Source: Deltaproteobacteria bacterium (GTDB lineage Bacteria > Myxococcota_A > Polyangia > GCA-2747355 > JADLHG01). From it: DNA of 64,000 nt. The position numbers and the translations under genes are program-made. The notes beneath the pieces are model-generated. The model saw nothing but the letters and a program-made list of their open reading frames with translations, ran no database searches and was not told the origin of the DNA. The stretch is from assembly GCA_020848905.1 (NCBI GenBank), contig JADLHG010000061.1, positions 1-64,000 on the forward strand, in the 5' to 3' direction. Shown piece after piece: positions 10,301-17,449 of this stretch (positions are counted from its first letter, which is position 1; every line of letters starts with the position of its first letter).

Positions 10301-11213
10301 CGGGCTCTACTTCTCGCACCTCTTCGCCCGCCTGGGACAGCTCCGGGAGCGGGCCCTGATGCCGCTCTTCGGCTTCGTCGCGCAGAAGCTCCAGACGGGG
10401 CAGTGGGGCGTGGCCACGGTACGGAGCGAGGTGCGGATCCGAGGCGACGCGCGCCCCGGGGACCTCCTCGTCAGTCGCCTGTGGCTCGACGGTGCCGATC
10501 CGTCCAGCCCGGGGGCCCTGCGGCTCGGCGTCGACTGGCAGCGCGCGCCGCGCTTCGGCGAGACGACGTGGCTGGCGGAGGGGACGCAGACCCTGAACTG
10601 GGTACGGGTCGTGGCTCCGGGGGTGGTCGAGCCGGCCCCCTTTCCCGAGGAGCTGAAGGCGCCCCTCGCGCTGCTGAGCGAGCTCCAGCCGGGGCACGAC
10701 GAGCGCGCGAACGTGCCGCGAGAGGAGCCCGCGCTCGACGAGGGGGCCGAGCTCTTCGCCGCGCGACCGGGGGGCCCCTCGCCGCTGCTCGCCGAGGAGA
10801 CCTTCGCCACGAGCCTTGAAGACGCGAACCTGATGGGGAACATCTACTTCGCGAGCTACGCGCGCTGGCAGGGACGGCTGCGCGATCGCTTCGTCTACGA
10901 CCAGCTTCCTTCCGACGCGCGGCTGGCCGGACCCGGGCCCGCGCTGGTCTGCACGCACAGCCGGGTAGATCACCTGCGCGAGGCGCTGCCGTTCGACGCG
11001 GTGCGCGTGTCCATGCAGCTCGCGCGCCTCACCGTGAACGGATTCACGCTCTCCTTCGCGTACCACGCCCGCCGCAGCCCCGCGCACGAGGAGCAGAAGG
11101 TGGCGGTGGCGGAGCATTCGGCGCTCTGGTGCGAGCGCGACGGGCAGGGTCTCCTTCGCGCCCTTCCGCTCCCCGCGCCGCTCGCGCGCTCTCTCTTAGA
11201 TCCTCGACGCTAG
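4332..11213 (+). CDS. Iterative type I PKS, PksE-like KS-AT-ACP-KR-DH with two C-terminal enediyne-type thioesterases
   Basis: The protein is 2293 residues from ATG 4332. The ketosynthase (about 8-460) has DGACASS with Cys217, EGHGTGT with His350 and GHTKAAAG with His390. It also has the VGNTLTGEF and LRWPYVRR segments seen in enediyne/polyene PksE enzymes. The acyltransferase (about 588-895) has GHSLGE, Ser691. A single ACP (about 1045-1130) has LNLDSIKG, Ser1083. The ketoreductase (about 1370-1610) has VTGGAKGI and Tyr1534-x-x-x-Asn1538. The dehydratase is a double hotdog (about 1640-1960) with EDHRYGG (His1666) and LRDALLQ (Asp1847). PksE proteins normally end in a phosphopantetheinyl transferase. 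This one ends instead in two hotdog domains, about 1975-2110 (ANLNGGLYF) and 2155-2290 (ANLMGNIYFASYARWQGR), both like the stand-alone enediyne thioesterases CalE7/SgcE10. The likely product is a polyene acid, ketone or hydrocarbon. ACP activation must come from an enzyme elsewhere. Confidence 0.9.
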   Translation: MSSPPPSPAIAVIGLGCHFPGARTPGELWENVLARRRQFRRFLPGRLSLEDYYHADPDAPDRTYGARGAFIDGFVFDWQRRRVPQRTMASTDTVHWLALEVAFAALADAGYDPAALAGHERAGVLVGNTLTGEFNRAHGLRLRWPYVRRALRQAAVSRGLSEAVTDDLVRATGELYLSLLQPITEDTLAGSLSNTIAGRICNRLDLKGGGFTVDGACASSLLAVAGAAEALCDGRLDLALAGGVDISLDAFELVGFAKTAALSPGEMSVYDRRASGFIPGEGCGFVVLKRLADAEAAGDAVYAVLRGWGISSDGRGAITAPDARGQALALRRAYARAGYAPGELAFIEGHGTGTPVGDPIELKAMALAMEDAPPPPRSVGVTSFKSLVGHTKAAAGIGGLIKTVLAVHRRVVPPTAGCLEPHAIFDGPALPLYPVRDGVVHAPGSRMRAGVSAMGFGGINCHVTLESGSAPSSRHGSALSDAGLLASGQESELFLLAAPDRESLARRVAGLLLEARHLAQGDLADLAAHLAERLDDGLPVRAALVAGEPDELGVQLEALAGHLAGRSSLAPSSRAGAFFGERSGSVRVGLLFPGQGSQQLNMARALVRRFDWAAALFEQAEEAVRGVCPSPLRAFVERPLDRARDEAEVAAWSLGLAQTEVAQPAICLASALWLELLRRMGVEPSAVGGHSLGELSAAHAAGWLDLPALLRLAAERGAAMARASGEAGAMASLACGAAQAEELLAGRADQVVIANLNAPAQTVISGRERGVEQVLVAARGRGIAAVRLRVSQAFHSPLMAPAAEELRRLELLATGTPCCALLSAASGTELAPGTSLRDYLAHEVTARVDFPALLGALAARSDLLLEVGPGRVLTGLVADCGGPVLCYPVESKAGRDGDLHRALAALFCRGGRVRATELFAGRLLRPYVAPAERVFLDNPCERPFSEAVLGTIAARSRPVPEVAPELALPGLARDELAAYLARRGEFLSEVIRADLRHGATELPAAGKPASIVEGEVGAPATASIDSPSESPVLSAAQAVGSEPPVEPENAQQIILELIETHTGFPLASIDPSARLLDDLNLDSIKGAQLMAAAARRLGLRGQLENPARFARATVGEVIAVFQGLVAARLAGQTGDGAALPGEGELLARLPGWVRHFVARLEPAPRVSPSSELASPTSWHLVLAEAAEGSAFATELGARLSAAGARVTRLDEAPIGGETVSGSAPTHLVILGAAPDPTATLEAERLRTSAALLHRGLQAFARLSAQQPVRVVCLERGGGASFAARGDRVADPWSGGALGLAQSLFLETERPDVLYLDLPGETSGERAGALLLEELAGAGPFIAAVYAADGQRSVPVLELDEPLLAPPRECPLAAEDVVLVTGGAKGITAECALALGRESGARFALVGSTPLSEEGGGAAAETGSREVRETLARFAAEGQTARYFACDVTDRDALGRLIRTVEAELGPIRGVLHGAGRNVPRRAAEPSLEEVLAEVGPKLLGALHLGTLLSDRPLKLFWGLSSIIGVTGLARNAWYAWSNELLQRLLHHLRARFPAADVLCVAFGLWDEVGMGVKLGSLELLRSLGLSPISVEEGTRRLLYLLRGQPPAHQVVIAGRTPSQGTVSLARLPPPTASERFLETILTETPGVEVVAQVRLRREVDLYLEDHRYGGALLFPTVFGLEAMAQVAARAMDVRAVQAVTFEALRLEQPIVVDPEGGTRICIRAEVLERLGAQAARAARVTVGLASDPGRPAFSATVVFGAPSVGDAATVRPSSGPAGGTSIVPRRDVYGPILFHGPLFQRLASVEELDSRHARFTVEGHGAAGRGLEGFAPGTCGPLLLGDPFLRDALLQVGQLLSPQEISLPVGIDRVTRWPVSAATPVAETTRLHGALTLEAQEGPERRLTVALFTASGELVERLEGYRVRVLRKDLERPTAEALANGTRSQELHDQLARAYDADPSLELLVRGPTGRRTFVSTTPLDFRELANLNGGLYFSHLFARLGQLRERALMPLFGFVAQKLQTGQWGVATVRSEVRIRGDARPGDLLVSRLWLDGADPSSPGALRLGVDWQRAPRFGETTWLAEGTQTLNWVRVVAPGVVEPAPFPEELKAPLALLSELQPGHDERANVPREEPALDEGAELFAARPGGPSPLLAEETFATSLEDANLMGNIYFASYARWQGRLRDRFVYDQLPSDARLAGPGPALVCTHSRVDHLREALPFDAVRVSMQLARLTVNGFTLSFAYHARRSPAHEEQKVAVAEHSALWCERDGQGLLRALPLPAPLARSLLDPRR

Positions 11214-11240
11214 GGTGCTGCGAGGCTCCTGCGCGACTCT

Positions 11241-12017
11241 CTACGCCACGATCTCGAACGAGCTCCCCCGATGGCGCCGATAGAGCTCGAGGACCCAGCG
11301 AAACCCGGTTCGCTCCGAGACGCTCTGCCGCAGCTCGACGAGCGCCTCGGGCCATGGCTCGGGCAAGGGATACGGGAACTCGGGCGGCCGGATGATGGCC
11401 GTCATCACCGCCGCCGCCGTCAGGTCGGCGACGGTGAACGTATCGCCCACCAGGTACCCGCTCGGGCCGAGCTCGGCCTCGAGCCGGTCGAAGTGGCCCG
11501 GGAGGCGCTCCCGCGCGAGCGCGACGGGCGAGGCCGAGAGGCCCATGTTTCGGCGGAAGAGGGGGCGCATCAGGGGAAAGAGGGCCCGCCAGACCGCGCG
11601 CGTCCCCTTGCTCGCGCCGTCCGTGGCCATGCGCGCGCTGGCCGCGGAATCGTCGATGTAGGTCGACCAGAAGAGGCGACGCAGGTCGGGCGCCACCTCC
11701 TCGTCGAAGTAGCGCTGGATGCCCAGCGCTCGTTCCAGCGCCGGCGGGTCGCGCGGAAAGAGGGGGGGGTCGGGGCGCAGGCGTTCGAGCTCGGCCAGGA
11801 TCGCGGCGGACCCGTGCAGCCAGCGGCCGTCGAGCTCGAGCACCGGCACCTGGGACTGTCCCGTGAGACGCCGAACCCGGGGCACGTGGAACCCGGGCAG
11901 CAGGGTCGTGCGACGGTGGGGCCAACGCTTGAAGTCGAGGGCCCAGCGCACCTTCTCGTTGTAGTGCGAGACGCGGAAGTGGAGCAGGTGCGGGGCGACG
12001 TCCTGCGGGGGCGACAT
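11241..12017 (-). CDS. Glutathione S-transferase-like protein
   Basis: The 258-residue product has a thioredoxin-fold N-terminal domain (LLHFRVSHYNEKVRWALDFK, then the cis-Pro loop QSQVPVLELDG and DGRWLHGSAAI). An all-helical C-terminal domain follows, with the family motif GDTFTVADLTAAAVM. The N-terminal SHYNEKVRW segment places a Ser/Tyr in the usual glutathione-activating region. The start is ATG 12017 with AGGAGG six bases upstream. It lies 27 bases downstream of the secreted-protein gene at 12045-13076 on the same strand and may share its message. It converges with the PKS, whose stop is 27 bases away. The substrate is not predictable; a detoxification or conjugation role is inferred. 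Confidence 0.85.
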   Translation of the reverse strand: MSPPQDVAPHLLHFRVSHYNEKVRWALDFKRWPHRRTTLLPGFHVPRVRRLTGQSQVPVLELDGRWLHGSAAILAELERLRPDPPLFPRDPPALERALGIQRYFDEEVAPDLRRLFWSTYIDDSAASARMATDGASKGTRAVWRALFPLMRPLFRRNMGLSASPVALARERLPGHFDRLEAELGPSGYLVGDTFTVADLTAAAVMTAIIRPPEFPYPLPEPWPEALVELRQSVSERTGFRWVLELYRRHRGSSFEIVA

Positions 12018-12044
12018 GCTTCCTCCTACTCCCGAGGAAGAAGG

Positions 12045-13076
12045 CTACTGCCGGGTCCAGCGACCGGTACGGATCGCCTCGACGGCAGCCCTCCAGGAAT
12101 GATCGGTCCCGGGATAGGGGCCCATCTGGAGAATCGTCTCGAGGTTCTCCGCCACGCGCGCGCCGTGACGGTTGAACTGATCGCGCGCGTAGTCGGCGAT
12201 CTCCTCTGGGTGCTGCAACGAGAAGGCGGCGCGGAACTCCCAGTTGTCGGGATAGCCGGCCGCCGCCGACTCCTGCTTGAGCGCCTCGATCAGCGCCGCG
12301 CCCTTGCGGGCACTAGGCCACGCTGCCGGGCTCTTCTTCGGCAACCGCGCGAAGGCCACGCACCAGGCGCCGCTCATCCCCTTCGGGGCTCGCTCGTCGA
12401 GGACGAGCTCGTGCACGAGGTGTCGGTTCAGCGGGTGGCGGCGGTCCATCTCGGTGAGGAACTCCGCGATCTGCTCGGGACGACGCAGGCTCTCCACGGC
12501 GACGGCGAGCAGGCTCTCGCGCCCACCGCCGACCGCCTTGCGCTCGAGCCAGCGCAGGAGCGCCGGACCGCGCCAGCCCGGCTCTCGGAGCGTCCCGAAA
12601 AAGGGTTCCACCTTCGTCGAGCGCGCCCCTTCCCGTGCGTCGATCCAGTAGGCGGTGACGTCCGATAGGGGCATGGTGGCCTCGACCTTGGTGGTGGCCT
12701 GACCGGCGGGGGGCTGACCCACACGTTCGTCACCCAGCGGGAAGGTCCAGTAGATCCTCCCCGTCACCTTCACCACCTTGCCCTTGCGGCCCGGGACGAC
12801 GCGCACGCGGTCCACGAAGCTCGACTCCACGTTGAGCTGGGTCACGGTCTGGCCGCTTGGCCAGGTCGGCGTCGCGAGCCTGCGCGCGTGCATGGCGAGC
12901 GCGAAGCGCGTGGGTGAGATCACGCGCCACCAGGCCTTGGTGTAGCGCTTGGGCTCAAAGCCGCTCTGCCCGCGCACCGGCGCCGGTGCGGTCGATTCGG
13001 CAGCGCGCGCCTCGATCGTGCCGCCGAGAAGGAGCGCGAAGAAACATCCCGTGAAGAGTCTGGTCCTGGTCGACAT
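12045..13076 (-). CDS. Secreted protein of unknown function
   Basis: Starting at ATG 13076, the product is 343 residues with a signal peptide (MSTRTRLFTGCFFALLLGG, cleavage after EARA). The reading frame stays open further upstream to 13442, but that part does not look like coding sequence. The first half of the mature protein looks beta-rich (a VKVTGRIYWTF strand). The second half is helical, with a segment resembling heat-repeat or TPR-like packing around LAVAVESLRRPEQIAEFL. I do not recognise a family. A divergent secreted-protein gene starts at 13508, and the glutathione transferase-like gene follows 27 bases downstream. Confidence 0.65.
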   Translation of the reverse strand: MSTRTRLFTGCFFALLLGGTIEARAAESTAPAPVRGQSGFEPKRYTKAWWRVISPTRFALAMHARRLATPTWPSGQTVTQLNVESSFVDRVRVVPGRKGKVVKVTGRIYWTFPLGDERVGQPPAGQATTKVEATMPLSDVTAYWIDAREGARSTKVEPFFGTLREPGWRGPALLRWLERKAVGGGRESLLAVAVESLRRPEQIAEFLTEMDRRHPLNRHLVHELVLDERAPKGMSGAWCVAFARLPKKSPAAWPSARKGAALIEALKQESAAAGYPDNWEFRAAFSLQHPEEIADYARDQFNRHGARVAENLETILQMGPYPGTDHSWRAAVEAIRTGRWTRQ

Positions 13077-13507
13077 GCTGTCACCCGCGAGCAGTCCCGA
13101 GAGGGCTGGTCGAGTCGCGACCAGAGCAACTCGCGCGCCACCGAGAAGTTCCGTCATGATGTTCGAGGGCCGAACCGGATCCCTGGCTCCCCGGCCAGCC
13201 GATCCGCGCCCTTTGGGCGAGCCATCCTGTTCGACCTTCGGTGAATCCTGCCGCGTGCTCTGGTGGCTTCTTGGGCGCGATGGGCTGCGCCACGACCTAC
13301 CGGCAAGCGCAGGCGCCGTCCGCCAGGCCTGCCAGAACGCTCCGTCGGCCGGGGCCGAGACCAGCCAAGCCTCTATCATTACACGCTGGGTTCGGATCGA
13401 CGACGCGGCACGAGGCTTGCGTATGCGTCCCCGTGAACCCAAGCCCCGTGTGATCTGAAGCCCGGTCCCGGGCCAGCAGGCTTGGCGTGCGCCGGGATAG
13501 TTCGTCG
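13077..13507. other. Divergent intergenic region with an imperfect inverted repeat
   Basis: This 431-base spacer separates two divergently transcribed secreted-protein genes and should hold both promoters. No convincing gene is seen in it. An interrupted inverted repeat is present: ACACG (13381) and GGGTTC (13388-13393) face GAACCC (13435-13440) and CGTGT (13447-13451). It could form a stem with an internal loop in DNA or RNA. The GGGTTC arm superficially resembles a tRNA T-arm, but no cloverleaf surrounds it. Confidence 0.4.
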
Positions 13508-14740
13508 ATGAGTACCACTAGGCCCCCGGCATTCTCCCTCGCAGCTCTCGTTTGGGTAGGCGTGCTGGCGCTGCCCTTCGGTGCTCGGGCACGAGCGAAC
13601 GAGCCGACGCGCGTCGTCGCTACCCTGGATGCCTCGACGGTGATCCCCACGGGACGCGCCGCCGCCCTGAACAACGTGGTGAACCTCCTACGGCAGGCGA
13701 ACCTGAGCCGCTGGGCCTACGCATCGGTCTTCCAGGGCAAGGGGACGAAGCCGTACAGCGGAGCGCTGGTCGTCGCCTCGGTCAACACGGTCACGACCCT
13801 TCCAGGCGCCGACGGACAGCGGATCACCACCCAGGCGGCCTGGGTCGAGTCGATCGGCAGACAGAGCATCGGCTTCATGGCCGCCGTCGGCCCAGGCAGC
13901 ATCGGCTCGACGAGCGGCTACCTCCGTCTCGGAGACAAGTTCGTCCCCTACAAGTGGGTAGACGGCCAGGAACGGCTGTCCGACATGCGGGCGAAGTACT
14001 TCTCCGGCACCGAGGCCACCTTCATGGTCAACCCCGAGCAGATGAACGCCTTCCTGGTCTTCTACTACGCGCGACACCACAAGCTGTTCCTGAACGGCGA
14101 GGGAGCGCCCTACAGCCCGAACTTCGAGCCCCACGGGAAGATCATCTACGGCTTCAGCGGCAAGCCAAAGCCCGGCTGCCGCTTTCCCGGCGGCCAAGAA
14201 GGCTGCGCGGCGCTCGCCTCCTCCGGCGGGGGCTCGACCTGGGGGGGGCAGTTTGCAAAGCAGTATGTCGGCATCAAGCAACGTGCCCGCGAGAAGCTCG
14301 CGGCGCTTAGCGCTCCCGTGGCCGGCGAGTACAACTACGAGTACCACCTGCGGCTCTACGACCAAGCGCGCGAGGAGCTGCAGCTGATCATCGACGGGGC
14401 CCCGAATCTGCCGCAGGTCCTGCGGGCCTTCCAGAAGGAGCGGGGTCTCACCCAGCAGGCGGATCCGCACGTACTCGTGCGCACCCACAGCATCAAGGCC
14501 GACCTCGTCACGGTCTTCGGCGAGCAGCACGAGGACCCTATGGAGACGCTCACCTGGCGGCGGGACAACGTGCGCTACACGAGCCCGCAATCCGGCAGGT
14601 CCTATCGCGACCGCGAGAAGAAGGGCTGGCTCGGCATGGGCTTCCCCTACACGATCCCCGACCTGACGGCCGGCGAGACCCTCGGGGGCGTCGCTGCTCG
14701 GCGCTTGCGCCTCGAGGACCTGGCCTCGGCCCTTCGCTAG
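13508..14740 (+). CDS. Secreted protein of unknown function with C-terminal TIPDL motif
   Basis: The 410-residue product starts at ATG 13508 and carries a signal peptide (MSTTRPPAFSLAALVWVGV, cleavage near ARA-NE). The middle contains an aromatic and Gly-rich stretch (NFEPHGKIIYGFSGKPK) and a Cys pair near PGCRFPGGQEGC. The C terminus has GWLGMGFPYTIPDLTAG, matching the end of the protein encoded at 8-1081. Neither is recognised, so the two may define a small family of exported proteins. It is a single-gene unit, divergent from the 12045-13076 gene and convergent with the M28 peptidase 49 bases downstream. Confidence 0.7.
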   Translation: MSTTRPPAFSLAALVWVGVLALPFGARARANEPTRVVATLDASTVIPTGRAAALNNVVNLLRQANLSRWAYASVFQGKGTKPYSGALVVASVNTVTTLPGADGQRITTQAAWVESIGRQSIGFMAAVGPGSIGSTSGYLRLGDKFVPYKWVDGQERLSDMRAKYFSGTEATFMVNPEQMNAFLVFYYARHHKLFLNGEGAPYSPNFEPHGKIIYGFSGKPKPGCRFPGGQEGCAALASSGGGSTWGGQFAKQYVGIKQRAREKLAALSAPVAGEYNYEYHLRLYDQAREELQLIIDGAPNLPQVLRAFQKERGLTQQADPHVLVRTHSIKADLVTVFGEQHEDPMETLTWRRDNVRYTSPQSGRSYRDREKKGWLGMGFPYTIPDLTAGETLGGVAARRLRLEDLASALR

Positions 14741-14789
14741 AATTTGGGCGACGGCCTCAAAGCAGAGGGCTGGCTGGACGACGCCGTCG

Positions 14790-16043
14790 CTAGCCCGCGG
14801 CCATGAACCGCTTCAGCGTCGCGACGGCGAACTCGACCCCGAGCGCGGGAACCGCCGGGTCGACGTTTTCGAGCACGTCGCTCGGACGGTGCAGGTGGGG
14901 GATGACCCCTTCCTTCGTTATCGCGGCGAGGGCCAGACACGGAAAGCCCGCCCGCAGGAAGTTGATGCTGTCGAAGTCTCCGACGTGCCAGTCGAGCTGC
15001 GAGATCTCGGCGAACCGTGGGTTCGAAGCAGCCGTCTCCAGCGCGGCGTCCACGATGGGGCCCGCGTAGGTCGCCCGCGTGATGGACCCCGTCGAGCGCA
15101 CGACGCGCACCACGCCGGCGCCAAACCCGTCGAAGTTCACGACGTGGGTGCGGGCGGGGTCCAGCGACCTGCCGTGCGCACGCACGAACGCGCCCGAGCC
15201 GACCAGGCTCACCTCCTCGGCGGAGGTGAGTAGCACCTTGACCGACCAGCCGGCGGGTGCGCACCGCCATAGCTCGGCGGCGGTGGCCAGCGCGACCCCG
15301 ACGCCCGTGGCGTTGTCGGCCGCACCGTTGGTGTAGCCCCGCCGAAAGAAGTCGAAGCTGGCGAGGACGAACAGCGCGACGAAGTAACCACAGAGGGGCC
15401 AGCGCAGCGACGCCACCCACGACGGACCCAGGTGCAGCGCGCCGGCGGCAGAGACGGCCACGGCGAGGACGATGATCGCCATCGAGATGAAGAGCGACCG
15501 ACGAAAGCCCTTCACCATCGACGGCAGGTAGAGGAGCGAGATCGGTGCCGAGTCGAAGTGGGCCATGAGGAGCAGCGTGTTGGGTCGCTCCTCGTCGGGC
15601 GCAGCCGGCTGCTCGGCGAGCAGGTTGTCGGCTCGGCCGCGCGGCGGCAGGAGCATCAGCGGGGACCAGCGCCAGTCGAGAAAGAGGAGCCCGGAGAGGG
15701 CGGCGGAGGCCGTCAGCGCCAGGCCGAGCCAGGGGAGGAGGGGGCCGAGGAGAAGCCCGCCGATGAGGCCCGTCACGAGCCACCCCATGATGGGCACGTA
15801 GGTGCGCGGGGTGGCGAAGGGCAGTCGCGTGACGGACGCGCCCATCGCGCGCAACCGCTGCTCGAGGAGCTCGGCAGCACGTGCGCCGCAGGTCGTGGTC
15901 GCTCCGCGATGGGGGAGCGCGGCGAGCTCGCGCACGACCTCCATCGGATCGAGGGGGGCAGGGGCGGGAGTCTCCAGTTTCGCGGACAGCGCGTGCACGA
16001 TAGACGGTCCCTTTCGACGCAGAGTATGCAGCCGTGCAGGCAT
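14790..16043 (-). CDS. Membrane-anchored M28-family zinc peptidase
   Basis: This 417-residue protein has a cytoplasmic N-terminal part, a pair of membrane segments around residues 90-130, and two more around 190-245, all on the N-terminal side of the active-site blocks. The zinc-peptidase signature follows the M28 pattern: LLMAHFDSAP (His and Asp ligands), NGAADNATGVGV (bridging Asp), TSAEEVSLVGSGAF (catalytic and ligand Glu) and a terminal His in GVIPHLHRPSDV. M28 enzymes are aminopeptidases or carboxypeptidases that trim peptides; the membrane location suggests peptide processing at the inner membrane. ATG 16043 was preferred; GTG 16049 is an alternative. It is convergent with the secreted-protein gene and divergent from the M23 lipoprotein. 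Confidence 0.87.
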   Translation of the reverse strand: MPARLHTLRRKGPSIVHALSAKLETPAPAPLDPMEVVRELAALPHRGATTTCGARAAELLEQRLRAMGASVTRLPFATPRTYVPIMGWLVTGLIGGLLLGPLLPWLGLALTASAALSGLLFLDWRWSPLMLLPPRGRADNLLAEQPAAPDEERPNTLLLMAHFDSAPISLLYLPSMVKGFRRSLFISMAIIVLAVAVSAAGALHLGPSWVASLRWPLCGYFVALFVLASFDFFRRGYTNGAADNATGVGVALATAAELWRCAPAGWSVKVLLTSAEEVSLVGSGAFVRAHGRSLDPARTHVVNFDGFGAGVVRVVRSTGSITRATYAGPIVDAALETAASNPRFAEISQLDWHVGDFDSINFLRAGFPCLALAAITKEGVIPHLHRPSDVLENVDPAVPALGVEFAVATLKRFMAAG

Positions 16044-16290
16044 TGCCACAGGCCTTCGTCGAAGGTCCAGGCGATTTTGTCCTCACGTCTCCTCACGAAG
16101 TGACTCGTGCAGCCGCGTGGCCGAAAGGGTCCATGACCGAGGCCGCTGCTCCGTCGTCACTAGCCAGCGGGCCGCTGATTCTCGAAGGCCACGGCGGGTT
16201 AACGCGGAGGTCTGGTCAGCGATTGCAGTGGCTTGGGTCGCGGCACGCAATATGCTCAGGGGCGCCGCATACCGTCTGGAGGATCGTTTC

Positions 16291-17424
16291 ATGCGGCTGC
16301 TCGCCGACTGCGCGCCAGGTGTCCGTCGGTCGGGCCTCGTCGGCCTCGTCGGAGCGGGGCTCTGCGCGGCCGTGCTCGGCGCGTGCGGGGTCGAGCCGGA
16401 GCTCGCGCGCAGCCGGTCCGGAGGCCCCTCGTGTCTCGAGAGCCCGGGGGCGGACGAGGACCCCTGCACGACACGCCGCCGAGCCCTCGCCTGCGACAAC
16501 GACTCGCAGCGGCTCTTCTGCGGGGACAAGGGGGTCCGCGCCGCGTTCCTCGCGCTGCCGAGCACCACCGCCGAGGGGAAGACCTGGATCACGGTGCGGC
16601 TCACCGTCACGCGCCCCCTCGCGCCCAAGGAGCGCTACGTCAATCTGAGCCTCGCACCCAAGGGCTGTGCGGTCGGCTCGGCGCCGGATTGCGCGCCCGA
16701 CCCGCAGAGCTATCCGCGCATCTATCGCCAGAGCCTCGAGACGGACTACGCGAGCCAGAAGCCGGTGGACTACGCCAGGTGCTCGTCTGCCACCCCCTGC
16801 GTGGCCTTCTTCCGCTGGTGGGAGATCCTGCCCAAGTACCAGCGTTATGCCGCGACGGCGGTGCTCGAGCGCGTGGAGGACGGAGAGCTCACCCACGCGA
16901 CGCACCTCAGGCCGAGCTACACCTTCGAGACCATCGACCCCGTCCTGTGCGGGGATAGCGCTCCGCCCTCGCAGTACTTCTGGCCGGTGCCGGCTGGCAT
17001 GGACGTGAGCCGGGGCTACAAGGCCCACGTGGATTATCAAACCTGCGGCTGGCACACCGGCATCGACATCCCGGCCGCGGAGGGCGCGACGATCTTCAGC
17101 GTGGCGAGCGGCCGGGTGGTCCACGTCGGGCACCTCTGGGCGAAGGAGAGCGGCAAGGGCAGGGGGCCGTACGCCGTGGTGGTGCAGCACGCGCCGGGGC
17201 TCTACTCGACCTACAGCCACAACGCGCGCGCGCTGGTGAACCCCGGGGACTGCGTTTGGGGGGGGCAGCAGATCGCGGAGGTGGGCAGCCTCGGCAAGAG
17301 CACCGGACCGCACCTGCACCTCGAGATCCTGACGGACACGCGCTTCACCGGCAACTGGAAGCTCCCCTTCGAGGGAGCCTGCGCGCGCTACGCGAACCCG
17401 CTCGACTACCTGACGGCTCCCTGA
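16291..17424 (+). CDS. M23-family (LytM) peptidase lipoprotein
   Basis: The product is 377 residues with a lipoprotein signal (AAVLGAC lipobox). The start is ATG 16291 because GGAGG sits about ten bases upstream, although the frame stays open earlier. The C-terminal third is a LytM/M23 metallopeptidase domain with the zinc motifs GWHTGIDIP (HxxxD) and TGPHLHLEI (HxH), plus the GRVVHVGH and NPGDCVWGGQQI strands. Such enzymes cut cross-links in peptidoglycan or act as regulators of amidases. The roughly 230-residue N-terminal part, rich in Cys, is not recognised and may be a specificity or docking domain. The motifs appear complete, so an active enzyme is likely. Confidence 0.88.
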   Translation: MRLLADCAPGVRRSGLVGLVGAGLCAAVLGACGVEPELARSRSGGPSCLESPGADEDPCTTRRRALACDNDSQRLFCGDKGVRAAFLALPSTTAEGKTWITVRLTVTRPLAPKERYVNLSLAPKGCAVGSAPDCAPDPQSYPRIYRQSLETDYASQKPVDYARCSSATPCVAFFRWWEILPKYQRYAATAVLERVEDGELTHATHLRPSYTFETIDPVLCGDSAPPSQYFWPVPAGMDVSRGYKAHVDYQTCGWHTGIDIPAAEGATIFSVASGRVVHVGHLWAKESGKGRGPYAVVVQHAPGLYSTYSHNARALVNPGDCVWGGQQIAEVGSLGKSTGPHLHLEILTDTRFTGNWKLPFEGACARYANPLDYLTAP

Positions 17425-17449
17425 GTCTCGGGGCCCGGCGCCGTCGGGA

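Noticed and set aside
4082-11117. Very long open frames over the PKS in other frames and on the minus strand (up to about 2245 residues)
   Set aside because: They arise from high GC and lack of stops. They are Arg/Ala/Gly-rich without domains, while the real frame carries all PKS motifs.
2180-11213. A full enediyne biosynthetic cluster
   Set aside because: The PKS is PksE-like, but no E3, E4 or E5 homologue, no warhead-modifying set and no resistance gene is visible, and the PPTase domain is absent.
13381-13451. Possible tRNA because of GGGTTCGGATC
   Set aside because: No acceptor stem, anticodon arm or D-arm can be drawn around it.
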